Of a stretch of 50,016 nucleotides of DNA, positions 9,942-19,201 are shown in pieces. The stretch comes from Bradyrhizobium sp. 132 (lineage in GTDB: Bacteria; Pseudomonadota; Alphaproteobacteria; Rhizobiales; Xanthobacteraceae): contig NZ_JADPKY010000060.1 of assembly GCF_023074185.1 (NCBI RefSeq), positions 1 through 50,016 on the forward strand, given 5' to 3'. Position numbers and translations under genes: made by a program. Below the pieces are notes generated by a model. It made no database searches, was not told the DNA's origin, and was given only the letters and a program-made list of their open reading frames with translations. How positions within the stretch are numbered: the stretch's first letter is position 1; each line of letters begins with the position of its first letter.

Positions 9942-9957
9942 GTTGACCGCGGTCAAC
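9942..9957. promoter_or_regulatory. parS: parS-like centromere site, copy 1
   Basis: GTTGACCGCGGTCAAC, a perfect 16-bp palindrome that fits the repABC partition-site consensus GTT-N4-GC-N4-AAC. RepB should bind here. It lies about 210 bases before repA. Confidence 0.85.
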
Positions 9958-10009
9958 TTCTGTTTAAGAGCGGCGCCTTCGCAGCAGCCGCGCAGGCTAC
10001 GTGCCGAGA

Positions 10010-10025
10010 GTTGACCGCGGTCAAC
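10010..10025. promoter_or_regulatory. parS: parS-like centromere site, copy 2
   Basis: Second identical GTTGACCGCGGTCAAC, 68 bases after the first and 140 bases before the repA start. Two sites in the repA promoter region suggest that RepB binding both partitions the replicon and helps autorepress the operon, as known for repABC plasmids. Confidence 0.85.
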
Positions 10026-10164
10026 TTTAGACCACCCGTGGGCCGATTCGGACCGTTAAGGATTGATTTACCCTTTAACTGTTGCGAGACCGGCCAGAAT
10101 CGGGCGTAATAGCCACGCTTTGCGCATGCCGTGTACCCGAAATTCGTAACTACGCGAGAAAGCC

Positions 10165-11391
10165 GTGGCCCTGAACGACCAACAAGCGATGGCGTCAATC
10201 ACGCCTGGCGCGCCGCAGGCGATCCACGACACGATCGCGGCAGACGCGCGGGAACTGTCGGCGAAGCTGCACGCCCACCGAACGAAGCTGTTCCCGCCAA
10301 AAGCACGCAAGCATCTGCGCCGCTTTACATCTGGCGAAGTCGCTAAGCTCGTCGGCATTAATGACGGCTACCTCCGCCAATTGTCGCTGGAGGGCAGGGG
10401 CCCTCAGCCGGACACCAGCCCATCGGGTCGAAGGTCGTACACATTCGACGATATTCAAAGTCTTCGTGCTTATCTCGATGAATCCGGCAAGGGCGCGCGC
10501 CGATACCGACCGTATCGCGTCGCGGGCGAACAGTTGCAAGTCATTGGGGTCGTTAATTTCAAGGGTGGGTCGGGGAAGACCACCACGGCCGCGCATCTCG
10601 CCCAACATCTCACGCTGCAGGGCTATCGAGTGCTGGCGATCGATCTGGATCCGCAGGCTTCGCTCTCCGCGCTGCACGGCTATCAGCCAGAGTTTGATGT
10701 CGAGGAAAACGGAACTCTGTACGGCGCCATCCGCTACGACGATGCGCGTCGCGAACTGAATGAGATCATTCGGCAGACTTACTTTTCGGGGCTCGACATC
10801 GTTCCTGGCAACATCGAACTGATGGAATTCGAACATGAAACCCCGAAAGCGCTAGCTGCGCGCCAGTCGGGTGACCCGCTGTTCTTCGCCCGCGTTGCCC
10901 GTGCCCTCGCCACGGTCCAGGACCGCTACGATATTGTCGTGATCGATTGTCCGCCTCAACTCGGATTTCTCACGCTTTCTGCGCTCTGCGCAGCAACGGC
11001 AATTCTGATCCCTGTGCATCCGCAAATGCTCGATGTCATGTCGATGTGCCAGTTTCTAATCATGACATCCGACCTTCTTGCGGTCGTCGCCAAGGCCGGC
11101 GGCAACATGAATTACGATTGGATGCGCTATCTCGTCACGCGTTATGAGCCCGGCGATGGACCGCAGGCCCAAATGGTCGGCTTTATGCGCTCGCTGTTTG
11201 GCGACCGCATGGTCACGAACATGATGCTGAAAAGTACGGCGATCTCGGACGCTGGCATCACGAAGCAAACGCTCTATGAGGTCAGCCGCGACCAGTTCAC
11301 GCGCGCTACCTACGACCGCGCCATGGAATCGCTGGACAGCGTCAATGGTGAAATCCAAAGCCTCATCCAGGCTGCGTGGGGGAGGGCCTAA
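10165..11391 (+). CDS. repA: Plasmid partitioning ATPase RepA
   Basis: A 408-residue ParA-type ATPase of the repABC family, which segregates the replicon together with RepB and represses the operon. It has an N-terminal DNA-binding region (FTSGEVAKLVGINDGYLRQL, then SYTFDDIQSLRAYL), a deviant Walker A motif (VVNFKGGSGKTTTAAHLA), the A' motif region VLAIDLDPQASLS and Walker B (YDIVVIDCPPQLGFLTL). Start is GTG 10165; an ATG at 10189 is an alternative. The stop overlaps the repB ATG by one base (TAATG), so translation is coupled. Two parS sites precede it. The gene is full length and undamaged, which argues that the cassette is, or recently was, functional. Confidence 0.95.
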   Translation: MALNDQQAMASITPGAPQAIHDTIAADARELSAKLHAHRTKLFPPKARKHLRRFTSGEVAKLVGINDGYLRQLSLEGRGPQPDTSPSGRRSYTFDDIQSLRAYLDESGKGARRYRPYRVAGEQLQVIGVVNFKGGSGKTTTAAHLAQHLTLQGYRVLAIDLDPQASLSALHGYQPEFDVEENGTLYGAIRYDDARRELNEIIRQTYFSGLDIVPGNIELMEFEHETPKALAARQSGDPLFFARVARALATVQDRYDIVVIDCPPQLGFLTLSALCAATAILIPVHPQMLDVMSMCQFLIMTSDLLAVVAKAGGNMNYDWMRYLVTRYEPGDGPQAQMVGFMRSLFGDRMVTNMMLKSTAISDAGITKQTLYEVSRDQFTRATYDRAMESLDSVNGEIQSLIQAAWGRA

Positions 11392-12407
11392 TGGGTCGAA
11401 AAAACCTGCTTGCTGACCTCATCGATGACAAGTTGACCGCGGTCAACGAACAACCGTCAGGCGAGCCCAGCGACAATCGCAGACCAACCCAGCCAACACT
11501 CGGGTCGCGTGGGGCTGTCGGCGCCATGAGCCGCTCGCTTGAGATGTTGTCCGCGGAGCGCGACGCCGCCAAGGCCTTGACCGAGCAACTCACCACCGGT
11601 CAAACCGTCGTCGAGATCGCCCCAGATTTGATTGACGCCTCGATCGTTCCCGATCGTATGACGAGCGTGGACGAGAAGCACTCCGCTCTCGTTGAATCGA
11701 TCCGCGCCAATGGGCAGTTGGTGCCGATCCTCCTTCGCCCGCATCCGTCCAGCCCCGGCCGGTTTCAGATTGCGTATGGCCATCGTCGCGTTCGTGCGCT
11801 CGCCGAACTTGGCCGCCCTGCGCGGGCCGTGGTCCGCGACCTTAGCGACGAAGACCTGGTGGTGGCACAAGGCAAGGAGAATGGTGAGCGGGAGGATCTG
11901 TCCTTTATTGAGCGGGCAACTTACGCCGCCGCGCTCGAGGATCGTGGATTCAAGCGCGAGATCATCATGGCGGCGCTCAGCGTCGACAAGACGGAGCTCT
12001 CCCGCCTCATCACGGTCGCGCGAGCCCTTCCCCGGAGCCTACTCGATGCAATCGGGCCAGCGCCAAAAACCGGCCGCCGGCGCTGGATGGAGTTGGCAGA
12101 GCGGCTTGTAGGCCGCAACGACCAAAAGGTATTGGCCGACAGCGTTGCCAGCGATCGGTTTGAGCGCGCTACTTCCGATGAACGGTTCGCGATAACTTTC
12201 GCCGCGCTGGCGCCCCGCAAGCCCAAGGTTACACGGCCGACAACCTGGGCGGATGACGGCGGCAAAAAAATCGTGAAGATTGAACGTCGCGCAGATCGCA
12301 TCACGCTAGCTGTAGATGAAAAGGCCGCGCCTGCGTTTGGAGACTTTGTGATTTCGCGGCTGCCGGAACTCTACCGGGCATTTCTCGATGGAGGCACCGA
12401 TGAGTGA
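11391..12407 (+). CDS. repB: Plasmid partitioning protein RepB (ParB-type)
   Basis: A 338-residue centromere-binding protein. The ATG at 11391 overlaps the repA stop; a GTG at 11376 is open but less likely. After a basic N-terminus (MGRKNLLADLIDD) comes the ParB/Sulfiredoxin domain (HSALVESIRANGQLVPILLR, FQIAYGHRRVRALAELGRP, a match to the ParB NTP-binding GxRRxRA box), then the HTH region EREDLSFIERATYAAALEDR and the C-terminal RepB dimerisation part. A parS copy lies inside its 5' end (11432-11447), encoding LTAVN. RepB should bind the three parS sites and stimulate the RepA ATPase. Confidence 0.95.
   Translation: MGRKNLLADLIDDKLTAVNEQPSGEPSDNRRPTQPTLGSRGAVGAMSRSLEMLSAERDAAKALTEQLTTGQTVVEIAPDLIDASIVPDRMTSVDEKHSALVESIRANGQLVPILLRPHPSSPGRFQIAYGHRRVRALAELGRPARAVVRDLSDEDLVVAQGKENGEREDLSFIERATYAAALEDRGFKREIIMAALSVDKTELSRLITVARALPRSLLDAIGPAPKTGRRRWMELAERLVGRNDQKVLADSVASDRFERATSDERFAITFAALAPRKPKVTRPTTWADDGGKKIVKIERRADRITLAVDEKAAPAFGDFVISRLPELYRAFLDGGTDE
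11432..11447. promoter_or_regulatory. parS: parS-like centromere site, copy 3, inside repB
   Basis: Third identical GTTGACCGCGGTCAAC, read as codons 15-19 of repB. Exact conservation of a 16-bp palindrome inside a coding frame shows that it is kept as a DNA site. repABC plasmids differ in parS placement; a set of two upstream and one within the operon is compatible with the family. Confidence 0.85.
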
Positions 12408-12516
12408 CATCGGGCGTCTTGCCGCTTTGGATATGGCGCTGCCTGGACCTCACACGGTCGGGCGGCGCGATGCGTACCCGCGTTTCCGTCCTCTCACCGT
12501 AGGAGCATAGCGGAAA

Positions 12517-12573
12517 AGAAAAAAGGCCCCCGGAACGTCTCCGTCCGAAAGCCTTCTCTCGTCACGTTTGGCG
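12517..12573 (-). ncRNA. repABC counter-transcribed antisense RNA (ctRNA)
   Basis: The repB-repC gap holds the expected antisense gene that limits repC expression and sets copy number and incompatibility. On the minus strand, TTGACT (complement of 12603-12608) is a -35 box, a weak -10 follows about 17 bases on, and transcription would start near 12573. About 55 nt later comes a long GC-rich hairpin and six T residues (complement of 12519-12524). Size, position and orientation match known ctRNAs; the exact 5' end is inferred. Confidence 0.75.
12519..12555 (-). terminator. ctRNA terminator hairpin
   Basis: On the minus strand AAGGCTTTCGGA pairs with TTCCGGGGGCCTT across a short loop, then TTTTTT follows. 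The same hairpin in the plus-strand repC leader is probably the structure that ctRNA binding modulates. Confidence 0.75.
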
Positions 12574-12670
12574 ACTGACAGAGAATCACTTTCACGAATC
12601 GCAGTCAAGCGTCTTTAGCGACGGCACCGTTTTGGTGAGCGGATTTTCTTTGCCCGCATGAGGCAAAGAC

Positions 12671-13903
12671 ATGCAGTCACACTCCCCAACGACGCCCTTT
12701 GGGCGGCGATCGCTGACGCTTGCCCATGTGGCAAGCCAGATGGTCGCAACCGAACGTCCGCCCGAAAAGATCGTCCATAAGTGGAAGATCTTCCACGCCA
12801 TCTGCACGGCACGGCCGCGCCTTGGCGTGTCGGAGCGCTCGCTCTCGGTCTTGAACGCGCTCTTAACGTTCCACCCCGAGACCGCACTGACGGGGGCAGG
12901 CGATCTGATTGTCTTCCCGTCCAATCATCAACTCAGTCGGCGGGCGCACGGCATGCCGGCCTCAACGCTGCGACGTCACCTCTCCGTGCTGGTCGACGCG
13001 GGCCTGATCGTTCGGCGCGACAGTCCCAATGGCAAGCGGTATGCGCGCAAGGACAATGCCGGCGACATCGAGCTCGCCTTCGGCTTCGATCTGTCGCCGC
13101 TGGTCGTGCGCTCGGAGGAGTTCGAGAGCCTGGCAGCCGATATCGAAGCCGAGGCCCGCGCACTCAAGCTCGTACGAGAGCGCATCACCCTGTGCCGGCG
13201 CGACATCGCGAAGATGATTGCAACTGGCATCGAGGAAGCCGTTCCGACGCGAAGGGGAGGGCAGGGGCCTGCCGATTGGCAGGTTGTGCACGCTGCCTTC
13301 CGCGGGATCGTCGATCAGATTCCGCGCACGGCTACGCGCCAGGAGCTCGAGCCGATCGCCGACGAGTTGTCTCAGCTTGCCGATGACGTACTCAATCTTC
13401 TGGAAGAACACATCAAATCCAAGAATCCGGGCGCCAATGAGTCCCACTCTGAGCGCCACATACAGACTTCAAATCCAGATACCCCGATTGATCTTGAACC
13501 TGTCTTCCGAAAAGGCAGGGCGGCGGGAGCGGAGCCCAAACCTCAACCGTCGCGAGTCGGGGAGGGGGCCTATCCGTTGGGAATGGTTCTGAGTGCGTGT
13601 CCAGACATCGTCGATTATGCGAAGGGTGGGGTTTCGAACTGGCGCGATTTCCTCGCTACCGCGGCCGTTGTGCGATCGATGCTGGGCATCAGCCCAAGCG
13701 CCTGGGAGGAGGCGCAAAAAGTCATGGGCGAGGTGCCCGCAGCCATCGTCGTCGCGTGCATCCTGCAGCGCGGGACGGCGATCAATTCCGCCGGCGGTTA
13801 TTTGCGCGGTCTGACGCGAAAAGCCGAGGTCGGCGAATTTTCGCTTGGGCCGATCCTGATGGCGCAGATCAATTCTCGCCGCCGAGACAAGCAGCGGGCG
13901 TGA
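12671..13903 (+). CDS. repC: Replication initiator RepC
   Basis: A 410-residue plasmid replication protein. The N-terminus TTPFGRRSLTLAHVASQMVA is typical of RepC, as are KWKIFHAICTARPRLGVSER, PSNHQLSRRAHGMPASTLRR (a helix-turn-helix) and DAGLIVRRDSPNGKRYARKD. The C-terminal domain (DIVDYAKGGVSNWRDFLATA) is also present. ATG 12671 has GAGG about eight bases upstream. In repABC replicons the origin lies within repC, in an AT-richer central part; I did not locate it precisely. The gene is complete. Its expression should be held down by the antisense RNA immediately upstream. Confidence 0.95.
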   Translation: MQSHSPTTPFGRRSLTLAHVASQMVATERPPEKIVHKWKIFHAICTARPRLGVSERSLSVLNALLTFHPETALTGAGDLIVFPSNHQLSRRAHGMPASTLRRHLSVLVDAGLIVRRDSPNGKRYARKDNAGDIELAFGFDLSPLVVRSEEFESLAADIEAEARALKLVRERITLCRRDIAKMIATGIEEAVPTRRGGQGPADWQVVHAAFRGIVDQIPRTATRQELEPIADELSQLADDVLNLLEEHIKSKNPGANESHSERHIQTSNPDTPIDLEPVFRKGRAAGAEPKPQPSRVGEGAYPLGMVLSACPDIVDYAKGGVSNWRDFLATAAVVRSMLGISPSAWEEAQKVMGEVPAAIVVACILQRGTAINSAGGYLRGLTRKAEVGEFSLGPILMAQINSRRRDKQRA

Positions 13904-14135
13904 GGCGATGAGGCGATGAGGCGCCGCCCAAACCTTACGTTTCTCGTGGATCGAAGAGGCCAGTCCAACCGGCTGCTGCGGTGTCGACGCAAGCTGTTCG
14001 CAGAGATCGTCTTGGCAAAACACCACCTGAATCCTTAGTCTGTTTTTCCAGCCTCGTCATGGAGGCGCCGCTGAGCAGCGGATGCACGTGCACGGTTAGC
14101 GGACCCGGGGCCGAGCCCTGGGGACGCTAATCCCG
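13904..14135. other. Spacer after repC
   Basis: Starts with a short tandem repeat of GAGGCGAT (13903-13925). No gene is seen. It marks the edge of the replication cassette and the start of the defence-like block. Confidence 0.4.
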
Positions 14136-14788
14136 TTGGATGGGAGATGGTCGAGCACGCGGTTCTGCGACAACAGACATTCGCGTCTGGTGCAACTTAG
14201 ATGGGCGCGTGCTACGGGCGCCACCATCCATCAGCAAGGAGCAGAGCGGTGGCTACATGCTAAGTGCCCGGTATTTCAAAGTGCCAAACGAATCAGCGCG
14301 GCCGAGCTCCCGACAGATTTTGCACTGTCCGAGGACCATGATCTCATGCCAACGGAGAATGGCGGCATAGCTGAGGCAGCCGGGGTGGATGCACTGCCGC
14401 AAACGATAAAGAGATGCCTCTCGAGTCAAAGAGGGGAAAGCCCCTTTCATAAGGACTTTGGCACGCGCTTCGCCGAATATTTCGTCTGCTCGCGGGTTCG
14501 CCCTGGTTCGAGCAAATCCTGAAATTAGAAGTCATCCGCCAGGCCGCAATTCCCTACATCGATCCTCTCGATAATCGCCAACACACGCCGTTCATGTGTG
14601 TCGAGCGAATTTACGGAATCGAACTGCTCGCCGATGCTCCGTTTGAAAACTGGCTGCCTATTCGGCTTGACCTCGAAGTGAGAGGCCTTGGGCGGTGGCA
14701 GCGCGAACTGTCCATTTGTGTGCCCAAGGAGGAGGTGAAACGGCCGTCTTTGCAGGAATTGATGGCCGGTCCTCTTGATCCGATATAG
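14136..14788 (+). pseudogene. Frameshifted conserved-looking hypothetical protein
   Basis: Two consecutive frames join into one plausible protein. The first ends ...SSQRGESPFHKDFGTRFAEYF near 14480; the next continues RLLAGSPWFEQILKLEVIRQ, AAIPYIDPLDN, TPFMCVERIYGIELLADAPF, WLPIRLDLEVRGLGRW and ends PLDPI at 14788. One base lost or gained near 14480 explains the break. The N-terminal boundary is unclear; TTG 14136 merely opens the frame, and the part before about 14300 does not look clearly protein-like. I do not recognise the family. It runs in the same direction as the NACHT gene 170 bases downstream and may have belonged to the same unit. Confidence 0.5.
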
Positions 14789-14956
14789 TCCTGAGAAGTG
14801 GAGGCGCCTTGGCGATGATCAGTGTCGGGTACGAGCGAGCGGAGCGTGTTTAGCTAATTTTCCTTCTTTTCCACTGACGTACTGCGCGAAGGAATATGGC
14901 AGCCGGCGATTGCGAGACGCCGCAGCAATTGCCAACGTTGGAGGGAGCATTTCTGA

Positions 14957-17900
14957 ATGACGGAAGCAGGCGGACCGGCGAACCAGGCCGGAATTTTCTT
15001 CCAGAACACGATAGCGGCCTTATATCTCGGCCGGATGGTGGACCTTCGGTCCCGTGCAAGACGGGATCGAGTCCTGCATGTGCGCATGGAAGCACCTGAA
15101 GCCGTCGACGACATTGTGGTGCTACTTGGTGACGGATCGCGACGCTACATCCAGGCGAAGCGTTCGTTGGACGTTTCATCCGACGCCTGGGGCCGCGTAT
15201 GGCAGCAGTTTTGCGAGCAATTGGCTCGGCCTACAACGGCACTTGAGGATCGCCTGCTTTTGGCTTTTGGAGAGCCGTCAAAAATAGCCGCGGACCTGGA
15301 AGAATGCTGCCGCCGAACAACCGACGCCGTAGACCACGAAGAATACATTACGAAGCGGCTCAACGAAGGGCAACGCTCGCTGTTCTCCAAGATCGAAACC
15401 GCACTCGCGGATTACGCCGTCACCGCCGACGACATTCGCGCGTTGCTTTCGCGCGTCGATGTGGAAGTCTATTCTCACGCCTCGATAGAGCGTGATCATG
15501 CACCGTTATGGATGCCGGATTCAAACCGGGATCCCTCGTCGCTGCTCGCTCTACTCCGCGACATGGTCGGCGGGGCTTCAATCGTGCGGGGAACCTTCGA
15601 GCCTGCGAGGCTCATGGAACGACTAACGAGCGAGGGAGTGGTGATCGGCGAACCCCACGGATGGGGAGCCGATAGCTACCGCGGCGTCTTGACGGGCAAG
15701 GCAGTGATCGAGGTTCCCGGTACCGGTGTCGTCAAGCCGATCGACGAGACGTTTATTTGGCCCCGCGCTCATCGGTACGATCGTTCTCACCGCGCAGACT
15801 TCGATGACGAGGTGCCGAATCCCTGGTTTGGCCTCCGGCCGGACTCCGTGGACTTGTCGAATTTTCCGTCGGCCGGGTTCGACCGCGTCGTGGTCGTATC
15901 AGGCCCAGGATTCGGCAAAAGCACTTTGTGCCTGTCGTTGGCCAAATCGGCGGCAGGGCGCGGACTGCTTCCCGCGATCATCTCCGTTCATGAACTGTCA
16001 AAGCAAGAAGGCGGCATCGGCCGTTTTCTTCAGGACCAACTCAATGCGGAGTTCGAAGTCTCCGTTGATTGGACTAGGGCCGCGGAAACGGGGCTATTGG
16101 TGCTCTTCTTCGACGGGCTAGATGAAGTCTCGATCGACCGTCGCGCCGTCATGCTCGAGCGTGTCAAGACTTTCTCGCTACGCTATCCGGCCGTGCCGTG
16201 GCTTCTGACTGTTCGCGACGCCGCGGCGCTAGCGGCGCCGACGGACGCAATGCTTGTTGAATTGGACGCGCTGGATACCAACGATATTGGCAGGTATATT
16301 TCCTTCTACCGCCCGAACGAGGCTGGTTTTAGAGAACGATTGCAGCAAGCATTCACGGCTCGTCCCGATCTGGAGCGGCTGACCCGCATCCCGCTTTTCC
16401 TCGCCATCCTGCTCTGTTCGGGACTTGAAGTGAGCGAACTTCCGTCGAAGCGGACCGAGTTGCTCGAGCTTTATCTTGGTCTGCTGTTCCGTCCGGAGCA
16501 GTTCAAGGGAACGATTAGTGCCGGGGTCGATCCGGCCGCGCTGCGGCCTATCGCAGAGTTAATCGCTTACGATTCTTTAGAGCGCGAAGAGATCGGCGTC
16601 GACGCGCGGCGTTTGGAAGCTTCGGTTCGAAACGCTCTCGGAGCAGGTCAGCCCGTGCAGCCCGCGCTAGACAGGCTGATCACATGCGGCGTGCTCCGCC
16701 CGAGTGGACCCGCTCGTTTCGTGTTTCCATTCCCTGTGGTCCAGGAATACCTCGCTGCATGTTACATACTGGATTTTCGCATGGAAGGAATCTCCGGCCG
16801 TCTATCTTCGGCATCGAAGAGGCCGTGGGCACAGACGCTTCAGTTCGTGCTCGAACGGCATCCGCATCCGATCCCGCTGGTCACAAACTTCCTGGCACAG
16901 GAAGACGACGCGTTCGGTACCGGGATGCGCCTCATGGCCCGCTGTGTCGCGAATGGTATGAGCGTCGCGCCGTCGCTGAAAACTGAACTCACGCGGCGAT
17001 TGTGTCGACTATGGCCTTCAGCCGCTTGGCGGCTGGGTGGTCGGGTCGGAGCCCTGATTGCCGCCGCCTTCTGTGATCCAATGATTCATGAATTGCGCGC
17101 GTTGTTGTCCAACCGTTGGCTCCTGCACCATGGGGCCGGGACCATCGTCGCACAGATCAAAGCCCCAGATCTGACCCGTTCGATTCTCGCGGATTTTCTT
17201 ACAGGAGATATCGATAATCTGCTTAATCTTGGCGAGATGCAGCCTGCAGTGAGCGCACTCGGTAATGAAGCTCTCGACATGTATGTCACTCGTGCCCGTC
17301 GCGACGGTGCGTCCGAAAAGGACCTAGAGGCTATATCTTCGCTCATCGGACATTTAGATCCGACACAGCTGTCCGATGAGTGTCTGCTGGCTGTCGCGCT
17401 TGACGAGCGCTTGCCGATCTACATGCGTCTGGAAGCCTTCGGCCTTCGTTCCACACCGGTGGACCCTCGAGCGATGCTGCTCGTCCAGACCGCACTGGGA
17501 ATGCCGGGATATCACACACCCTCCGTCGCCGTCGAAGTCATCATGAAACTGAAGGATCCCGGCTCGTCTCTAAGGGACGCCTTGATGCGGTCCGACCTGG
17601 AGATGAAGGAGAAACTTGAGCTTTTAGGCTATCTGCCGCGTAGACTTCTCCCGGCACGAAAGGCCGAAATCTGTCGAACTCTCGCTCAAGAAGACGGCAT
17701 CCCTGGCGAATTACGCCGGCGACTATCGATCTTTGCAGCACGATATGGCGACGCGGATTCGATGTGCGGCTTGGTCGCGGCAGCGGACCGGCTCCCGATC
17801 AAGGATCTCCGCGCGACGATTGCTATCTTCGGTCATCATCGGTCCCGATCGCTGGTCGAGACCTTGATACGACGCCTCAAGGACCGCACTTTCTCTCCAT

Positions 17901-18484
17901 CGGATAGGGCGGGATTGACCAGCAGCATCGTGCTTGGAATGACAGGCCTTTTTCAAATGGACATGTTCGAGGGAGGAGTGATCGATGCTGCGCCGCTGCA
18001 CCCGGGCGCTGACCTCTTCCTGCCGCTGCTGGAGGAGTGGACGGCCATGGAAGACTATGAACCGATCGACGGGCTAAACTTGGCCGAGGGATTCGCGCGA
18101 TTTGGATCCGAGGACGCCTTGTCGGCGATCGAGCGGAGATTGAACCAGGTGCTTGGTTCGAACGATATCGATCTTCTAGATTCGGACACGGCAGCACACG
18201 TTGGGCATGCACTGACGACGTTGCGTGAAAGACAGCATCTTCTGCCGCTTCCATTTCTCGAGAGAGTGGTCGCCCGATGTTCCTACAACGGGGCATCCGG
18301 AGCCGTCTCTATGATCGCCGCGCACGGCACGCAAACCGCGCTAGATGTATTGCTGGAAATCCACACGGGCGCCACCATCTCGCTCAAGGGAGCGGTTATG
18401 GATTCGTTAGAAACGCTGGCGGGCCGGTTGGGCGTGCGAATTCGGCTGACAAGCAAGGGCAGACTTGAAGCAGCAACAATTTGA
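14957..18484 (+). CDS. Nuclease-NACHT STAND NTPase, predicted anti-phage protein
   Basis: A 1175-residue three-part protein. Residues about 10-160 look like a PD-(D/E)xK endonuclease of the Cap4/DUF4297 kind: FFQNTIAALYLGRMV, then EAVDDIVVLL (D51/D52) and RRYIQAKRS (Q66-x-K68). A NACHT NTPase follows, with Walker A GPGFGKST (316-323) and Walker B LLVLFFDGLDEVS (D386). From about 600 the chain is alpha-helical with repeat character (HEAT/TPR-like), the usual sensor region of STAND proteins. This architecture is that of Avs-like and bacterial NACHT defence proteins, which sense a phage protein, oligomerise and activate the nuclease. ATG 14957 has GGAGGGAG about nine bases upstream. The gene is intact, and less GC-rich to the eye than nadABC. 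The target it senses is unknown. Confidence 0.85.
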   Translation: MTEAGGPANQAGIFFQNTIAALYLGRMVDLRSRARRDRVLHVRMEAPEAVDDIVVLLGDGSRRYIQAKRSLDVSSDAWGRVWQQFCEQLARPTTALEDRLLLAFGEPSKIAADLEECCRRTTDAVDHEEYITKRLNEGQRSLFSKIETALADYAVTADDIRALLSRVDVEVYSHASIERDHAPLWMPDSNRDPSSLLALLRDMVGGASIVRGTFEPARLMERLTSEGVVIGEPHGWGADSYRGVLTGKAVIEVPGTGVVKPIDETFIWPRAHRYDRSHRADFDDEVPNPWFGLRPDSVDLSNFPSAGFDRVVVVSGPGFGKSTLCLSLAKSAAGRGLLPAIISVHELSKQEGGIGRFLQDQLNAEFEVSVDWTRAAETGLLVLFFDGLDEVSIDRRAVMLERVKTFSLRYPAVPWLLTVRDAAALAAPTDAMLVELDALDTNDIGRYISFYRPNEAGFRERLQQAFTARPDLERLTRIPLFLAILLCSGLEVSELPSKRTELLELYLGLLFRPEQFKGTISAGVDPAALRPIAELIAYDSLEREEIGVDARRLEASVRNALGAGQPVQPALDRLITCGVLRPSGPARFVFPFPVVQEYLAACYILDFRMEGISGRLSSASKRPWAQTLQFVLERHPHPIPLVTNFLAQEDDAFGTGMRLMARCVANGMSVAPSLKTELTRRLCRLWPSAAWRLGGRVGALIAAAFCDPMIHELRALLSNRWLLHHGAGTIVAQIKAPDLTRSILADFLTGDIDNLLNLGEMQPAVSALGNEALDMYVTRARRDGASEKDLEAISSLIGHLDPTQLSDECLLAVALDERLPIYMRLEAFGLRSTPVDPRAMLLVQTALGMPGYHTPSVAVEVIMKLKDPGSSLRDALMRSDLEMKEKLELLGYLPRRLLPARKAEICRTLAQEDGIPGELRRRLSIFAARYGDADSMCGLVAAADRLPIKDLRATIAIFGHHRSRSLVETLIRRLKDRTFSPSDRAGLTSSIVLGMTGLFQMDMFEGGVIDAAPLHPGADLFLPLLEEWTAMEDYEPIDGLNLAEGFARFGSEDALSAIERRLNQVLGSNDIDLLDSDTAAHVGHALTTLRERQHLLPLPFLERVVARCSYNGASGAVSMIAAHGTQTALDVLLEIHTGATISLKGAVMDSLETLAGRLGVRIRLTSKGRLEAATI

Positions 18485-18634
18485 AGTAGCGAGAAATCGA
18501 AAATACGACTAGGAAGTGGGATGAACCTCCGGCGTTAGTGCGCGCCACAAAGCAGTACGTTCTAATCTCGATCCGAAGACTCCCTTTGTGGGTCCTGTCC
18601 TTGGTCCGAGGACAGCGGACGAGGGCGAATCCGT

Positions 18635-19201
18635 GTGAAAAGTCAAGACGTTGTTATATTGCTGAAGCTCGTGAGCCTTGAGCAGGCCAAAAATGAGGGC
18701 GACGCGCATCTTGGGGAGGCTGCGCATAACGATGACCCGTACTCAGTACGCAGCCTGGAATCAGCCCTTGGTATCAGCAAGACAGAGGTCAATGCGTCGA
18801 TTAACCGGAGCATTTCGTCGGGACTTGCGGTCAAAGATCGGGAAACCGGCCAGGCAAAGCCCAACCGCCGCAATCTCTATAATTTCGTGGTGCACGGATT
18901 GAAGTTCGTTTTCCCGGCTAAACCGGGTGCGATGACCCGCGGCATCCCCACCGCCTTTGCGGCCGCCCCGCTTAAAAATCTTCTGCTCAGCGCAGGAGAG
19001 TACATTTACGTCTGGCTGTACGCCAAAGGCAAAGACATGGGGCAGGCGGTAGACCCGCTGTTTAAAAGCGTACCCCAGGCCATTCAAAAAGACGATCGCC
19101 TGTACGAGTATCTGGCCCTTATCGATGGTGTCAGGCTTGGAAATCAAAGGGAGGCTGGGCTCGCGGCCGAGCGTTTATCGGAAAGGCTTCTCAGAAAATG
19201 A
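18635..19201 (+). CDS. Winged-helix protein paired with an AbiEii-like nucleotidyltransferase
   Basis: A 188-residue protein starting at GTG. Residues 1-70 form a winged helix (VVILLKLVSLEQA, YSVRSLESALGISKTEVNAS, NRSISSGLAVKDRETG); the C-terminal half has no motif I can name. It ends four bases into the next gene (ATGA overlap at 19198-19201), so the two are translationally coupled. In type IV toxin-antitoxin and AbiE-like loci a winged-helix antitoxin precedes a nucleotidyltransferase toxin, and this arrangement is the same. That it represses its own promoter and neutralises the partner is inference. The gene is intact although its partner is not. Confidence 0.7.
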   Translation: MKSQDVVILLKLVSLEQAKNEGDAHLGEAAHNDDPYSVRSLESALGISKTEVNASINRSISSGLAVKDRETGQAKPNRRNLYNFVVHGLKFVFPAKPGAMTRGIPTAFAAAPLKNLLLSAGEYIYVWLYAKGKDMGQAVDPLFKSVPQAIQKDDRLYEYLALIDGVRLGNQREAGLAAERLSERLLRK

